The translations under genes and the position numbers were made by a program. Positions 25,644-34,131 of a stretch of 61,482 nt of DNA are shown here, piece after piece. How positions within the stretch are numbered: the first letter of the stretch is position 1; each line of letters begins with the position of its first letter. The stretch is from assembly GCA_045600205.1 (NCBI GenBank), contig JAZRXM010000007.1, positions 1 to 61,482 on the forward strand, given 5' to 3'. The DNA comes from Firm-04 sp045600205 (GTDB lineage: Bacteria > Bacillota > Clostridia > Oscillospirales > Ruminococcaceae). The notes under the pieces are model-generated. The model ran no database searches and was not told the origin of the DNA. It saw only the letters and a program-made list of their open reading frames with translations.

Positions 25644-25691
25644 AGATGTACGTAAAGTTGTATTTACAAATTTTATCTTCTATGCTATAAT
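25644..25691 (+). promoter_or_regulatory. araR promoter with second AraR-like half-operator
   Basis: TTTACA (25663-25668), 17 bp, TATAAT (25686-25691) preceded by TGC. Just upstream, AGATGTACGTAAAGTT (25644-25659) keeps the ATGTACGTA core of the AraR palindrome. This suggests autoregulation, possibly by looping to 25487. Confidence 0.68.
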
Positions 25692-25722
25692 ATACAAAAC
25701 AGTCCGAAAAGGGGGAGGATAT

Positions 25723-26802
25723 ATGGAGGACTACAAGTATCTGTCTATCGTAGAATGGGTGAAAACCTATATTGAGAAAGAGTGTTTGCAGCCCAATGAT
25801 CGGTTCCTGTCTGAGAAGGAATTATGTGCAATCCACGGTGTCAGCCGTCAAACAGTACGACAGGCTTTACTTCGTCTGGAAAGCGAGAATATCATCACAA
25901 GAGTACGTGGCAGCGGTACATTTGTCAAGGCAAGAATCAACCGTATGAGCAATCAATCACAGAGTATTGGTGTGATTTCCACGTATTTCAGTGATTATAT
26001 TTTTCCAAGTATTGTGACGGGTATTGAACATGTATTGAATGATGCAGACATTGCGATGCAGCTTGCCATTACGCATAACCGTGTTTCAGAGGAAGCGCAG
26101 GCTCTCAAAAGCATGATTGCACACGGCGTACAGGGATTGATTATCGAACCGTCCAAAAGTGCGCTGCCCAACCCGAATATGGAGCTTTACCGCGAAATCA
26201 AAGAGAGAAACATTCCTGTGATCTTCTTTAATGCAAAGTATCCGTGGGCAGAATTTCCGTTGGTTGCGATGGATGATGCCATTGCAGGCAAAATTGTAAC
26301 GGATTATCTGTTTGAAAACGGACATACGCGGATTTCAGGCTTGTTTGCACTGGATGATATTCAGGGACATAAGCGCTATGACGGTTTCATGAAAAGTTGT
26401 CTTGCTCACGGCGAGAAGAATGCAGAACAAGATGTTATGTGGTTTGCAACGGCTGACCGTAATTCGGTATTTCAGTTTGCAGAGCAGAGATTGTTGGAAA
26501 TGTTGCAGGTGTCTACCGCTGTTGTATGCTATAACGACAAGCTTGCGGTAAATCTGCTGCAATTCTGCAAGGAACACAAGATTTCGGTCCCGGATGATGT
26601 ATCAATCGTCGGTATTGATGATTCGAAATATGCGTCAATCTGCGATATTCCGCTGACAACCGTACATCATCCGCATCAACTGCTGGGTGAAATGGCAGCC
26701 AGAACGCTTCTTGAGAGAATCAAAAATCCGCAGTCGGAAACAAAAGATATTATATTTACGCCTGCACTCATTGAGCGTCAGTCGGTCAGAAAAATTACCT
26801 GA
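25723..26802 (+). CDS. araR: Arabinose repressor AraR-type (GntR helix-turn-helix plus LacI-type sensor)
   Basis: The 359-residue protein starts at ATG 25723 behind GGGGGAGG, and the length fits AraR. Residues 1-70 form a GntR-type winged helix: RFLSEKELCAIHGVSRQTVRQAL and VRGSGTFV. Residues 75-355 form a periplasmic-binding-protein-like sensor of the LacI type: IGVISTYFSDYIFPSIVTGIEH, GLIIEPSKSA, AVVCYNDKLA, VSIVGIDDS. This mix is the hallmark of AraR, which leaves DNA when L-arabinose binds. A perfect AraR palindrome and a half-site lie upstream, and arabinose uptake and catabolic genes follow, so the function is well supported. Confidence 0.88.
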   Translation: MEDYKYLSIVEWVKTYIEKECLQPNDRFLSEKELCAIHGVSRQTVRQALLRLESENIITRVRGSGTFVKARINRMSNQSQSIGVISTYFSDYIFPSIVTGIEHVLNDADIAMQLAITHNRVSEEAQALKSMIAHGVQGLIIEPSKSALPNPNMELYREIKERNIPVIFFNAKYPWAEFPLVAMDDAIAGKIVTDYLFENGHTRISGLFALDDIQGHKRYDGFMKSCLAHGEKNAEQDVMWFATADRNSVFQFAEQRLLEMLQVSTAVVCYNDKLAVNLLQFCKEHKISVPDDVSIVGIDDSKYASICDIPLTTVHHPHQLLGEMAARTLLERIKNPQSETKDIIFTPALIERQSVRKIT

Positions 26803-26851
26803 CCAATAAAATATGAAACAACTGATGAATTCAAATAGGGGGACTCATGGT

Positions 26852-27550
26852 ATGTTTCAAACCGGTATACTTGGGGGAAGTATCGATGTCAAGCGATTTA
26901 ATACAGAAAAAATAGACACGCTGCTGCACATTGGTACACTAGAAAGCTGTCGGGAGGTCATCGCCGGTTTTTTCGAGGAAATTGGTTTTGACCAACTGCA
27001 ATCACTCATGCTTCGGCTTTATGTTAGTATGGACATTTATCTGGCGGCAAGCAGTTTTGCGAGAGAACTGGGAATTTCGGATGAGCAGTTTATCGAGAGC
27101 TTTGGAAGCATTGATGAAATTGCAACGCATCTTCAAACAACAGCAGGTACGATTTCTTTTTTCAGTGACATGATGTCGCAATGTATTCGTTGGCGTATTG
27201 GTGTTGCAAGCGAAAAGAATATTTCGATTGTTGAAAAAGCGCGTGATTATATTGATACGCACTATATGAACGAAGAACTTTCGCTTCGTATGGTTGCAGA
27301 TTTCGTTGGACTCAGTCCGACATATTTCAGTGTGATGTTCAAGAAAGAAATCGGGCTGAATTTTTCAGATTATCTCACACGGATTCGCATTCGGAAATCC
27401 AAGCATCTGCTTTGTTGTACATCGAAAATGATTTATGAGGTTGCTTATGAGGTCGGGTTTCGGGATTATCGTTATTTCAGCCAGATCTTCAAAAAGCATA
27501 CAGGTCAGACACCGCGGCAGTTTCAAACAACAGCCAATGCAGGACCCTGA
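26852..27550 (+). CDS. AraC family transcriptional regulator
   Basis: The protein has 232 residues from ATG 26852, behind AGGGGG; an upstream ATG at 26813 has no site. The C-terminal 100 residues are an AraC double helix-turn-helix: LSLRMVADFVGLSPTYFSVMFKKEIGLNFSDYLTRIRI, split over the first helix pair, and VAYEVGFRDYRYFSQIFKKHTGQTPRQF. The N-terminal 120 residues resemble the middle part of YesN-type response regulators, with no receiver domain. It starts 49 bases after araR and probably shares its transcript. It likely activates the ABC transporter gene downstream, whose promoter has a poor -35. Confidence 0.85.
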   Translation: MFQTGILGGSIDVKRFNTEKIDTLLHIGTLESCREVIAGFFEEIGFDQLQSLMLRLYVSMDIYLAASSFARELGISDEQFIESFGSIDEIATHLQTTAGTISFFSDMMSQCIRWRIGVASEKNISIVEKARDYIDTHYMNEELSLRMVADFVGLSPTYFSVMFKKEIGLNFSDYLTRIRIRKSKHLLCCTSKMIYEVAYEVGFRDYRYFSQIFKKHTGQTPRQFQTTANAGP

Positions 27551-27554
27551 AAAT

Positions 27555-27680
27555 ACAAGTTGTATGTAATCTTGTACACCATAAAAAAATAAACATTTTC
27601 GATAACAGAATCGGTATAAATGTATGCACATCTCGTTTATAATGTAAGTACAAGTTAACGAGAAAGTTAACGGAAAGAAA
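27555..27680 (+). promoter_or_regulatory. Regulatory region of the arabinose ABC operon
   Basis: TATAAT at 27638-27643 has no good -35 at 17 bp, which suggests an activator. TACAAG and CTTGTA form an inverted pair around 27556-27578, with TTGTATGTAA inside that resembles the AraR site. Two direct GTTAACG units (near 27655 and 27667) follow the start region. Confidence 0.5.
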
Positions 27681-27699
27681 AACTTTGGAGGGTATTTCA

Positions 27700-28698
27700 A
27701 TGAAAGCGAAAAGAATTTTGACTTCTGTTTTTACAGCTGTTCTTTGCGGTGCAATGCTTGCCGGATGCAAGGGCGACAACAGCCAGCCGGCATCTCAGCC
27801 TGACAGCACCGGCGAAAAACTGATTAAAGTAGGTATCATAAATAACGATCCGAATGAGTCCGGTTACCGTACTGCGAATGTCAAGGATCTGCAAAACACA
27901 TTCACCAAGGAAAACGGCTATGATGTTTCTTTTGCATACAGCCTGAAAAATGATGAGCAGATTGCTGCTGCGCAGAACTTTATTACAGACGAGGTTGATT
28001 ACCTGCTTCTCTCCGCTGCTGATACAGCAGGTTGGGATTCTGTTCTGAAAGACGCAAAGGAAGCTGGTATTAAGGTCATTCTGTTTGACCGCACGATTGA
28101 TGCTGATCCGAGCCTTTATGAGGCTTCCATTGTATCGGATATGGCAAAAGAAGGCGAGACTGCCGTTAACTGGCTGAAAAACCAGAAACTTGACAAATAT
28201 GAGATTATTCATCTTCAGGGTGTTATGGGCACTGCAGCACAGAAAGGTCGTTCTGGTGCTTTGGATACAACCGCAAAAGAACTCGGTTGGGATATTGTAA
28301 CCCAGCAGACCGCTGAATGGAGCGCAGAAAAGGCACAGCAGATCGTCCAGTCTGTTATTGATTCCGGTAAATCATTCAATGTTATTTACGCTGAGAATGA
28401 TGATATGGCAAAGGGTGCTGTTGCTGCTCTGGATAATGCAAACATTTCCCACGGTGTCGGCAAAGATGTCATTATCATGGGCTTCGATTGCAACAAGTAC
28501 GCACTTGAAAACCTGAAATCTCAAACATGGAATTACGATGGACAGTGCAACCCGTTCCAGTCAAAATACCTCGTTGACATTATTGAAAAACTTGAAATGG
28601 GCGTCACACTGAATCCTAAGACCATTATCATGGACGAAAAGGGCTTCGATGCTGCCACCATCACGCAGGACGATGTGGATACTTACGGTATTGGTTAA
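27700..28698 (+). CDS. Sugar ABC transporter substrate-binding lipoprotein (YtfQ-like)
   Basis: The 332-residue protein has a lipoprotein signal with lipobox LAGC (Cys at about residue 22) and a short Ser/Pro-rich linker. The rest is a periplasmic-binding-protein domain of the ribose/galactose type: KVGIINNDPNESGYRTAN, DYLLLSAADTAGWD, VILFDRTIDA, VIYAENDDMAKGAV, DVIIMGFDCN. It resembles YtfQ, the galactofuranose-binding protein. Set in an araR/araA locus, its ligand is most likely L-arabinose, perhaps in furanose form. ATG 27700 has TGGAGGG upstream. A hairpin after the stop probably keeps this protein in excess over the permease. Confidence 0.88.
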   Translation: MKAKRILTSVFTAVLCGAMLAGCKGDNSQPASQPDSTGEKLIKVGIINNDPNESGYRTANVKDLQNTFTKENGYDVSFAYSLKNDEQIAAAQNFITDEVDYLLLSAADTAGWDSVLKDAKEAGIKVILFDRTIDADPSLYEASIVSDMAKEGETAVNWLKNQKLDKYEIIHLQGVMGTAAQKGRSGALDTTAKELGWDIVTQQTAEWSAEKAQQIVQSVIDSGKSFNVIYAENDDMAKGAVAALDNANISHGVGKDVIIMGFDCNKYALENLKSQTWNYDGQCNPFQSKYLVDIIEKLEMGVTLNPKTIIMDEKGFDAATITQDDVDTYGIG

Positions 28699-28727
28699 AA
28701 TCATCGCAACCATAGAATGAAACGAAG

Positions 28728-28779
28728 AAAAAAGCGCGGTGTGACATATAGGAAGTTCCGTATGTCGCCTGCGCTTTTT
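28728..28779 (+). terminator. Processing or attenuating hairpin between ABC genes
   Basis: AAAAAGCGC pairs with GCGCTTTTT and GACATA (28742-28747) with TATGTC (28761-28766), around an interior mismatch. A partial terminator here would lower downstream expression or stabilise the binding-protein mRNA. Confidence 0.65.
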
Positions 28780-28808
28780 CTGCGAAAAAGGATTGAGGAG
28801 TGTTTGAA

Positions 28809-30323
28809 ATGCACGAAAAATCGTTGCTGGAGATGCGTGGGATTTTCAAATCGTTCCCGGGTGTAAAGGCACTGCAAAATGTGGATTTTACGCTGCAACA
28901 GGGAGAGATTCATGCGTTGATGGGCGAAAACGGTGCAGGAAAATCCACGTTGATCAAGGTATTGACAGGTGTGTACCCGAAAGACAGCGGCACAATACAT
29001 ATAAAAGGGTATCAGAGTGCCGTTCAGATTCGTTCTCCGCAGGAAGCGCAGCAGCATGGTATTAGTACAGTATATCAGGAAATTTCACTTTGTCCGAACC
29101 TTTCTGTCGCTGAGAATATTTATCTCGGTCGCGGTGAGGGGAAGTTTGTCAACTGGAAAAAAATGAATCAGCAGAGTGAACAACTGCTGAAATCTTTGGA
29201 TATTGCCGTGAAACCGACTCTGCAGCTTGCAAGTTGCTCGATTGCAGTGCAGCAGATGGTTGCGATTGCAAGAGCTGTTGATATGAAATGCAGTGTGCTG
29301 ATTCTTGACGAGCCGACTTCTTCTTTGGATGAATCGGAAGTCGCAAAGTTGTTCAAGCTGATTCGTCAGTTGAAAGCACGCGGGGTTGGTATCATTTTTG
29401 TCACGCATTTCCTTGACCAAGTCTATGAAGTATGTGACAGAATCACGATATTGCGAGATGGTCAGCTTGTCGGTCAGTATGATATTCAGGATATGCCGCG
29501 TGTTGAGCTGGTTGCCAAAATGCTTGGCAAGGAACTGGATGACATGGCGGATATCAAGAATGACATTGACGGTTTCAAAGACGAGCGGGGAATTCCTGTT
29601 TATGAGGCAAAGGACTTGTGCAGTACGGAGGGAATCAAACCGTTTGATTTCCACATTCATGCAGGTGAAGTCAATGGCTTTACAGGATTACTTGGTTCCG
29701 GTCGAAGTGAATGTGTTCGCGCGATTTTTGGCGCGGATAGAGTCATCAGCGGCAAAGTGAAAATGGATGGAAAATACGTGAATATTGAGAAGCCGATTGA
29801 TGCTATGAAGCACGGAATTGCCTATTTGCCTGAGGATAGAAAGCGTGACGGTATTGTCGGTGACCTTTCTGTGCGTGACAACATTATTCTTGCTTTACAG
29901 GTGAAAAAAGGCTTTTTCAAACCTTTTTCCAAGGCACAGGCAATCAAATTTGCTGAGGATTACATCAAGCTGCTGGATATTAAGACTGCATCGGTCAATA
30001 CGCCGATCAAATCGCTCTCCGGCGGCAATCAGCAAAAGGTGATTCTGGCGCGTTGGTTGCTGACGCATCCGAAGTATCTGATTCTGGATGAACCAACGCG
30101 AGGAATTGATGTCGGCACAAAGGTCGATATTCAAAAATTGGTGCTGAAACTTGCATCTCAGGGAATGAGCGTAACTTTTATTTCCTCTGAAACGGATGAA
30201 ATGCTGCGTACCTGTTCCCGTCTGATTGTCATGCGTGATAGAAAAGTTGTCGGTGAATTGACAGGTGACGATTTGAATCAGACAGCAATTATGAATACCA
30301 TAGCGGGAGGTGCAAAGAAATGA
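28809..30323 (+). CDS. Sugar ABC transporter ATP-binding protein with two ATPase domains
   Basis: The 504-residue protein starts at ATG 28809 behind GAGGAG; the GTG at 28800 lies inside that site. Two ABC domains are fused. The first has Walker A GENGAGKST and Walker B LILDEPTSSLDE, but its signature region is the degenerate LASCSIAVQQMV. The second has a degenerate P-loop GLLGSGRSE, the signature LSGGNQQK and LILDEPTRGIDVGTK. This asymmetry is normal for RbsA/MglA/YtfR transporters. It powers the importer with the two permeases that follow; its stop overlaps the next start by 4 bases. Confidence 0.92.
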   Translation: MHEKSLLEMRGIFKSFPGVKALQNVDFTLQQGEIHALMGENGAGKSTLIKVLTGVYPKDSGTIHIKGYQSAVQIRSPQEAQQHGISTVYQEISLCPNLSVAENIYLGRGEGKFVNWKKMNQQSEQLLKSLDIAVKPTLQLASCSIAVQQMVAIARAVDMKCSVLILDEPTSSLDESEVAKLFKLIRQLKARGVGIIFVTHFLDQVYEVCDRITILRDGQLVGQYDIQDMPRVELVAKMLGKELDDMADIKNDIDGFKDERGIPVYEAKDLCSTEGIKPFDFHIHAGEVNGFTGLLGSGRSECVRAIFGADRVISGKVKMDGKYVNIEKPIDAMKHGIAYLPEDRKRDGIVGDLSVRDNIILALQVKKGFFKPFSKAQAIKFAEDYIKLLDIKTASVNTPIKSLSGGNQQKVILARWLLTHPKYLILDEPTRGIDVGTKVDIQKLVLKLASQGMSVTFISSETDEMLRTCSRLIVMRDRKVVGELTGDDLNQTAIMNTIAGGAKK

Positions 30324-31396
30324 TTGAAAAGAAGAAAGAGTCTATTCTGGCACGTCTTTTCAGGCATCAGATTTTCATTCCGCTGGCGGCGTTGCTTCTG
30401 TTGGTCATATTCAATCTGATTGTTGATCCATCGTTCTTTCGGATCACACTCGGTTATAATAGTGACGGAAATCCCGTTTTGTCCGGATATTTGATGACTA
30501 TTCTGGATTGTGGATCCGAGCTTGCGATTCTGGCAATCGGCATGACATTGGTAACTGCTGCTTCAGGTGGTCAGGATATTTCAGTTGGTGCAACAATTGC
30601 CGTCAGCGGCAGTGCGATGTTGCGTGTGCTATGCGGTTCCAATTCCCATCCGGAAACCTTGCAGGCGCCGATTATTGTGGCATTTCTGATTGGATGTCTT
30701 GCTGCGATGCTTTGTGGTGCGTTCAATGGCTCATTGGTTGCGTTTTTCAAAATCCAGCCCATGGTTGCAACTTTGATTTTGTTTACGGCTGGGCGTTCTA
30801 TTGCAGCATGGATCAACAATAATGAGCTTCCGATTATCAGCGACAAAGCATTTACATTTTTTGGTGGATACATCCCGGGTATTCCTGTTGCGACTCCTTT
30901 TCTGATTTCGATTGTCTGTTTCGTTGTAATTGCGCTGATTTTGAAATTTACGAATCTGCGTTTATATGTACAGTCAGTTGGAATCAACGAGCAGACTGCC
31001 AGATTGAACGGTCTGAATCCAGCCTTGATCAAGTTTGCAACCTATGTGTTGCTTGGAATCTGTGTGGCGGTTGCGGCACTGATCAAGGTCAGCCGCATTT
31101 CTACCATCAACTATTCAGGCATAGCAAAAGATATTGAAATGGATGCGATCCTTGCAGTTGCGCTGGGCGGAAATGCTCTGAACGGCGGCAAGTTCAATAT
31201 GGGTGCCTCTATTCTGGGTGCTTATGTAATTCAGTTCCTGATGACCACGCTTTACAAATTTGATGTAAAAGCGGATGCACTTTCGGCATATAAGGCGATT
31301 GTTGTGATTGTATTAGTAGTATTCAGCGCGCCTGTTGTCAGAGAGAAAATCGGTTTGCTGCGCAATCGGAGGCAGGCGTCGAAGAACGCAGCATAA
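30320..31396 (+). CDS. Sugar ABC transporter permease (YtfT-like)
   Basis: The 358-residue protein has about nine to ten membrane helices and belongs to the BPD_transp_2 (RbsC/YtfT) family. The marks are GMTLVTAASGGQDISVGATIAVSG, GAFNGSLVAFFKIQPMVATLILFTAGR and the DAILAVALGGNALNGGKFNMGASILGA loop. It overlaps the ATPase gene by 4 bases. A second, distinct permease gene follows 52 bases later; two permeases plus one double ATPase is the YtfQRT-YjfF arrangement. Confidence 0.9.
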   Translation: MIEKKKESILARLFRHQIFIPLAALLLLVIFNLIVDPSFFRITLGYNSDGNPVLSGYLMTILDCGSELAILAIGMTLVTAASGGQDISVGATIAVSGSAMLRVLCGSNSHPETLQAPIIVAFLIGCLAAMLCGAFNGSLVAFFKIQPMVATLILFTAGRSIAAWINNNELPIISDKAFTFFGGYIPGIPVATPFLISIVCFVVIALILKFTNLRLYVQSVGINEQTARLNGLNPALIKFATYVLLGICVAVAALIKVSRISTINYSGIAKDIEMDAILAVALGGNALNGGKFNMGASILGAYVIQFLMTTLYKFDVKADALSAYKAIVVIVLVVFSAPVVREKIGLLRNRRQASKNAA

Positions 31397-31448
31397 ATCA
31401 TCGGAACGAGTATATTCATAAAGTATAGAGAGATTGGAGGACTTCGTT

Positions 31449-32519
31449 ATGTCGCATATAGATGCGCAGAACCGCAGTAAACGGAAATATACGCTGCGAG
31501 GGATTACTGACACGAATCTGCTGACATCCATTACAATTATCGTGTTTATCGTGATGTACCTTTGTGCCATTCTTTTTCTGGGAGATGGATTTCGCAAGCC
31601 GCAGGCATTGTTTAACATCTTGAATTCCAATGCAGCGCTGATTATTCTTTCCTGCGGATTGAGTCTGGTTATGATTACAGGCGGCATTGATATTTCCGTT
31701 GGTGGTGTGACCGCATTGATCAGTATGTGTTCTGCGGTTTATCTGGATCATCATGCAGGCAGTGTTCCGGGTGCGATTTTGATTTCACTTGGAATCGGAT
31801 TGGCGTTTGGGCTTGTACAGGGTTACCTGATTGCTTATCTGGAAATTCAGCCATTTATTGTAACCTTGGCGGGTATGTTCTTTGCCAGAGGTATGACGAC
31901 CGTAGTCAACCGCAATCCGTTCAATGTTGTAAACGAGTCGTTTGTAAAATTGAAGGATACGCGGATTATTATTCCGTTTCTGGGGTCTTATAACAAAAAA
32001 GGCGTTTATATTGATGCCAAAATAGAAATCGGCGTCATCATTGCGTTGATTGTTGTTGCAGTGATGTTCGTTTTGCTCAAATGGACGCGTACAGGTCGTA
32101 ATTTCTATGCAGTTGGCGGAAACCGTCAAAGTGCGCTGATGCTGGGCGTTAATGTAAAGCGGATCACATTCCTGTCTTATATCATATGCGGATTGCTTGC
32201 CGGAATCGGCGGATTTGTGTATTTTATGCACGTAGGTTCGGGTTCTGCATCGCACGCATCCGGCTTTGAGATGAATGCAATCGCATCCTCTATTATTGGC
32301 GGAACCATGCTGACAGGCGGCGTTGGAAACATCCTTGGTACATTCTTTGGCGTTCTATCGCTTGCTTTGATTCAGAATATTGTTTCCTCACTTGGACTAG
32401 ATCAGGCGTGGTGGACAGGTATTACAATTGCTGCAATGCTTTGTCTTTTCCTTGTCGTGCAAAGTATTATCATTGCAAGACGGAAAAAAGCGAATTTTTC
32501 TGCAGCGAAAGGGGGCTGA
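31449..32519 (+). CDS. Sugar ABC transporter permease (YjfF-like)
   Basis: The 356-residue protein has about ten helices, of the same family as the preceding gene but clearly different in sequence. The marks are SCGLSLVMITGGIDISVGGVTALIS, LAYLEIQPFIVTLAGMFFARGM-like text (IAYLEIQPFIVTLAG) and MNAIASSIIGGTMLTGGVGNILG. ATG 31449 has TGGAGGA upstream. It forms a heterodimeric channel with the first permease. The kinase gene begins 2 bases after its stop, so transport and phosphorylation are co-translated. Confidence 0.9.
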   Translation: MSHIDAQNRSKRKYTLRGITDTNLLTSITIIVFIVMYLCAILFLGDGFRKPQALFNILNSNAALIILSCGLSLVMITGGIDISVGGVTALISMCSAVYLDHHAGSVPGAILISLGIGLAFGLVQGYLIAYLEIQPFIVTLAGMFFARGMTTVVNRNPFNVVNESFVKLKDTRIIIPFLGSYNKKGVYIDAKIEIGVIIALIVVAVMFVLLKWTRTGRNFYAVGGNRQSALMLGVNVKRITFLSYIICGLLAGIGGFVYFMHVGSGSASHASGFEMNAIASSIIGGTMLTGGVGNILGTFFGVLSLALIQNIVSSLGLDQAWWTGITIAAMLCLFLVVQSIIIARRKKANFSAAKGG

Positions 32520-32521
32520 CG

Positions 32522-34105
32522 ATGCGTATAGCAACAGAAATTCAAAACGGCAACACATTCATCGGAATCGAGTTTGGTTCCACGCGGATCAAAGCGGTGC
32601 TGATTGGCGCAGATTTTCAGCCGCTGGCATCAGGTGTGTATGATTGGAGTAATTCTCTGATTGACGGTATCTGGACATATTCATTGAATGAGGTCAAAAA
32701 GGGGCTGCAGGGTTGTTTTGCCGATTTGATGAAAAATGTGCAGGAACAGTACGGTGTGCCTTTAACTACCTCGGCGGGCATCGGCATTTCTGCGATGATG
32801 CACGGCTATTTAGCTTTTGATGAAAACAATTCTCTGCTGGTACCGTTTCGAACATGGCGGAATACCATTACCGCTGAAGCAGCGGAAAAGCTGACGGATG
32901 CCTTTTCATTTAATATTCCGCAGCGTTGGAGTATCGCGCATTTGTATCAGGCAATTCTGAATCAGGAAAGTCATGTTTCGCAGATAGCGTTTTTGACAAC
33001 TCTTGCGGGCTATGTGCATTTTCTGCTGACGGGTGAAAAAGTACTGGGTGTCGGTGACGCATCAGGAATGTTTCCGATTGCGGAAAACGGCAGGGAGTAC
33101 GATGCACGGATGCTTGCAGAATTTGCAAAACTTACTGATGAAACTGCATTTCAGAAGAATCTTACAGATGTTTTACCGAAGATTGTTGCGGTTGGAGAAA
33201 CTGCCGGTATATTGACAAAAGAGGGTGCAACGCTTCTTGACCCGACGGGTACATTTGAAGCTGGTGTTCCGCTTTGTCCGCCGGAAGGCGATGCACAGAC
33301 GGGCATGACGGCAACCAACAGCATTACTCCGAAAACAGGCAATGTATCCGCAGGTACGTCAATTTTTGCAATGACTGTGCTGGAGCATGGATTATCAAAT
33401 GTGTATCCCGAAATAGACATTGTGACGACTCCATGCGGCAATCCTGTTGCGATGGTTCACTGCAACAACTGCTCCACGGATTTGGATGCATGGGTGAAGT
33501 TGTTTGGTGAATTCCTTCGTAAAATCGGTGTCGAAATGCCAAAATCCAAGTTGTATGATACCTTGTATGAATTGGCAGCAGCTGGTCAGCCTGATTGCGG
33601 CGGCATTGTGTCTTACAACTACTATTCAGGTGAGCATGTTACCGGGCTGCCAAGCGGCAAACCGTTGATGATGCGTACACCGAATGCAGATTTTTCGATT
33701 GAAAATCTGATGCGCAGTTTGGTATATTCCTGCATGGCAACTTTGAAAATCGGTATGGATATCCTGACGCAGAAAGAAAAGGTACGTTTAGAGCAAATCT
33801 ATGCGCATGGCGGATTGTTCAAGAATCCGATTGCAACGCAAAGATTTCTTGCCGCAGCCCTGAGTGTGGATGTTACACTGATGGAATCAGCAGGTGAGGG
33901 CGGTGCATGGGGTATTGCGCTGCTTGCAGCTTATATGCGGAGAACCGAATGTAAGGAAACGCTTTCGGATTATCTGAACCAGCGTGTCTTTGCAAAAATG
34001 AACGGCAAACGCCTTTCACCTGAACCAGCGGATGAAACAGGCATTGCATCGTACATTGAAACATATAAAAATGGTCTTGCTGCCGAGCGTGCAGCAATCT
34101 TGTAA
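32522..34105 (+). CDS. FGGY-family carbohydrate kinase, probable L-ribulokinase
   Basis: The 527-residue protein starts at ATG 32522 with GAAAGGGGG before it. The FGGY marks are FIGIEFGSTRIKAVLI (phosphate-binding), GISAMMHGYLAF, LVPFRTWRNTIT, LTTLAGYVHFLLTGEK, GVGDASGMFPI and a C-terminal EGGAWGIALLAA. The family phosphorylates sugars; between arabinose permeases and L-arabinose isomerase, the substrate is most likely L-ribulose. It is not the classical E. coli AraB type but a group frequent in Clostridia and Bifidobacteria. Specificity is inferred from context. Confidence 0.87.
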   Translation: MRIATEIQNGNTFIGIEFGSTRIKAVLIGADFQPLASGVYDWSNSLIDGIWTYSLNEVKKGLQGCFADLMKNVQEQYGVPLTTSAGIGISAMMHGYLAFDENNSLLVPFRTWRNTITAEAAEKLTDAFSFNIPQRWSIAHLYQAILNQESHVSQIAFLTTLAGYVHFLLTGEKVLGVGDASGMFPIAENGREYDARMLAEFAKLTDETAFQKNLTDVLPKIVAVGETAGILTKEGATLLDPTGTFEAGVPLCPPEGDAQTGMTATNSITPKTGNVSAGTSIFAMTVLEHGLSNVYPEIDIVTTPCGNPVAMVHCNNCSTDLDAWVKLFGEFLRKIGVEMPKSKLYDTLYELAAAGQPDCGGIVSYNYYSGEHVTGLPSGKPLMMRTPNADFSIENLMRSLVYSCMATLKIGMDILTQKEKVRLEQIYAHGGLFKNPIATQRFLAAALSVDVTLMESAGEGGAWGIALLAAYMRRTECKETLSDYLNQRVFAKMNGKRLSPEPADETGIASYIETYKNGLAAERAAIL

Positions 34106-34131
34106 AAAATATAGAGGATTGAGGTATCACA

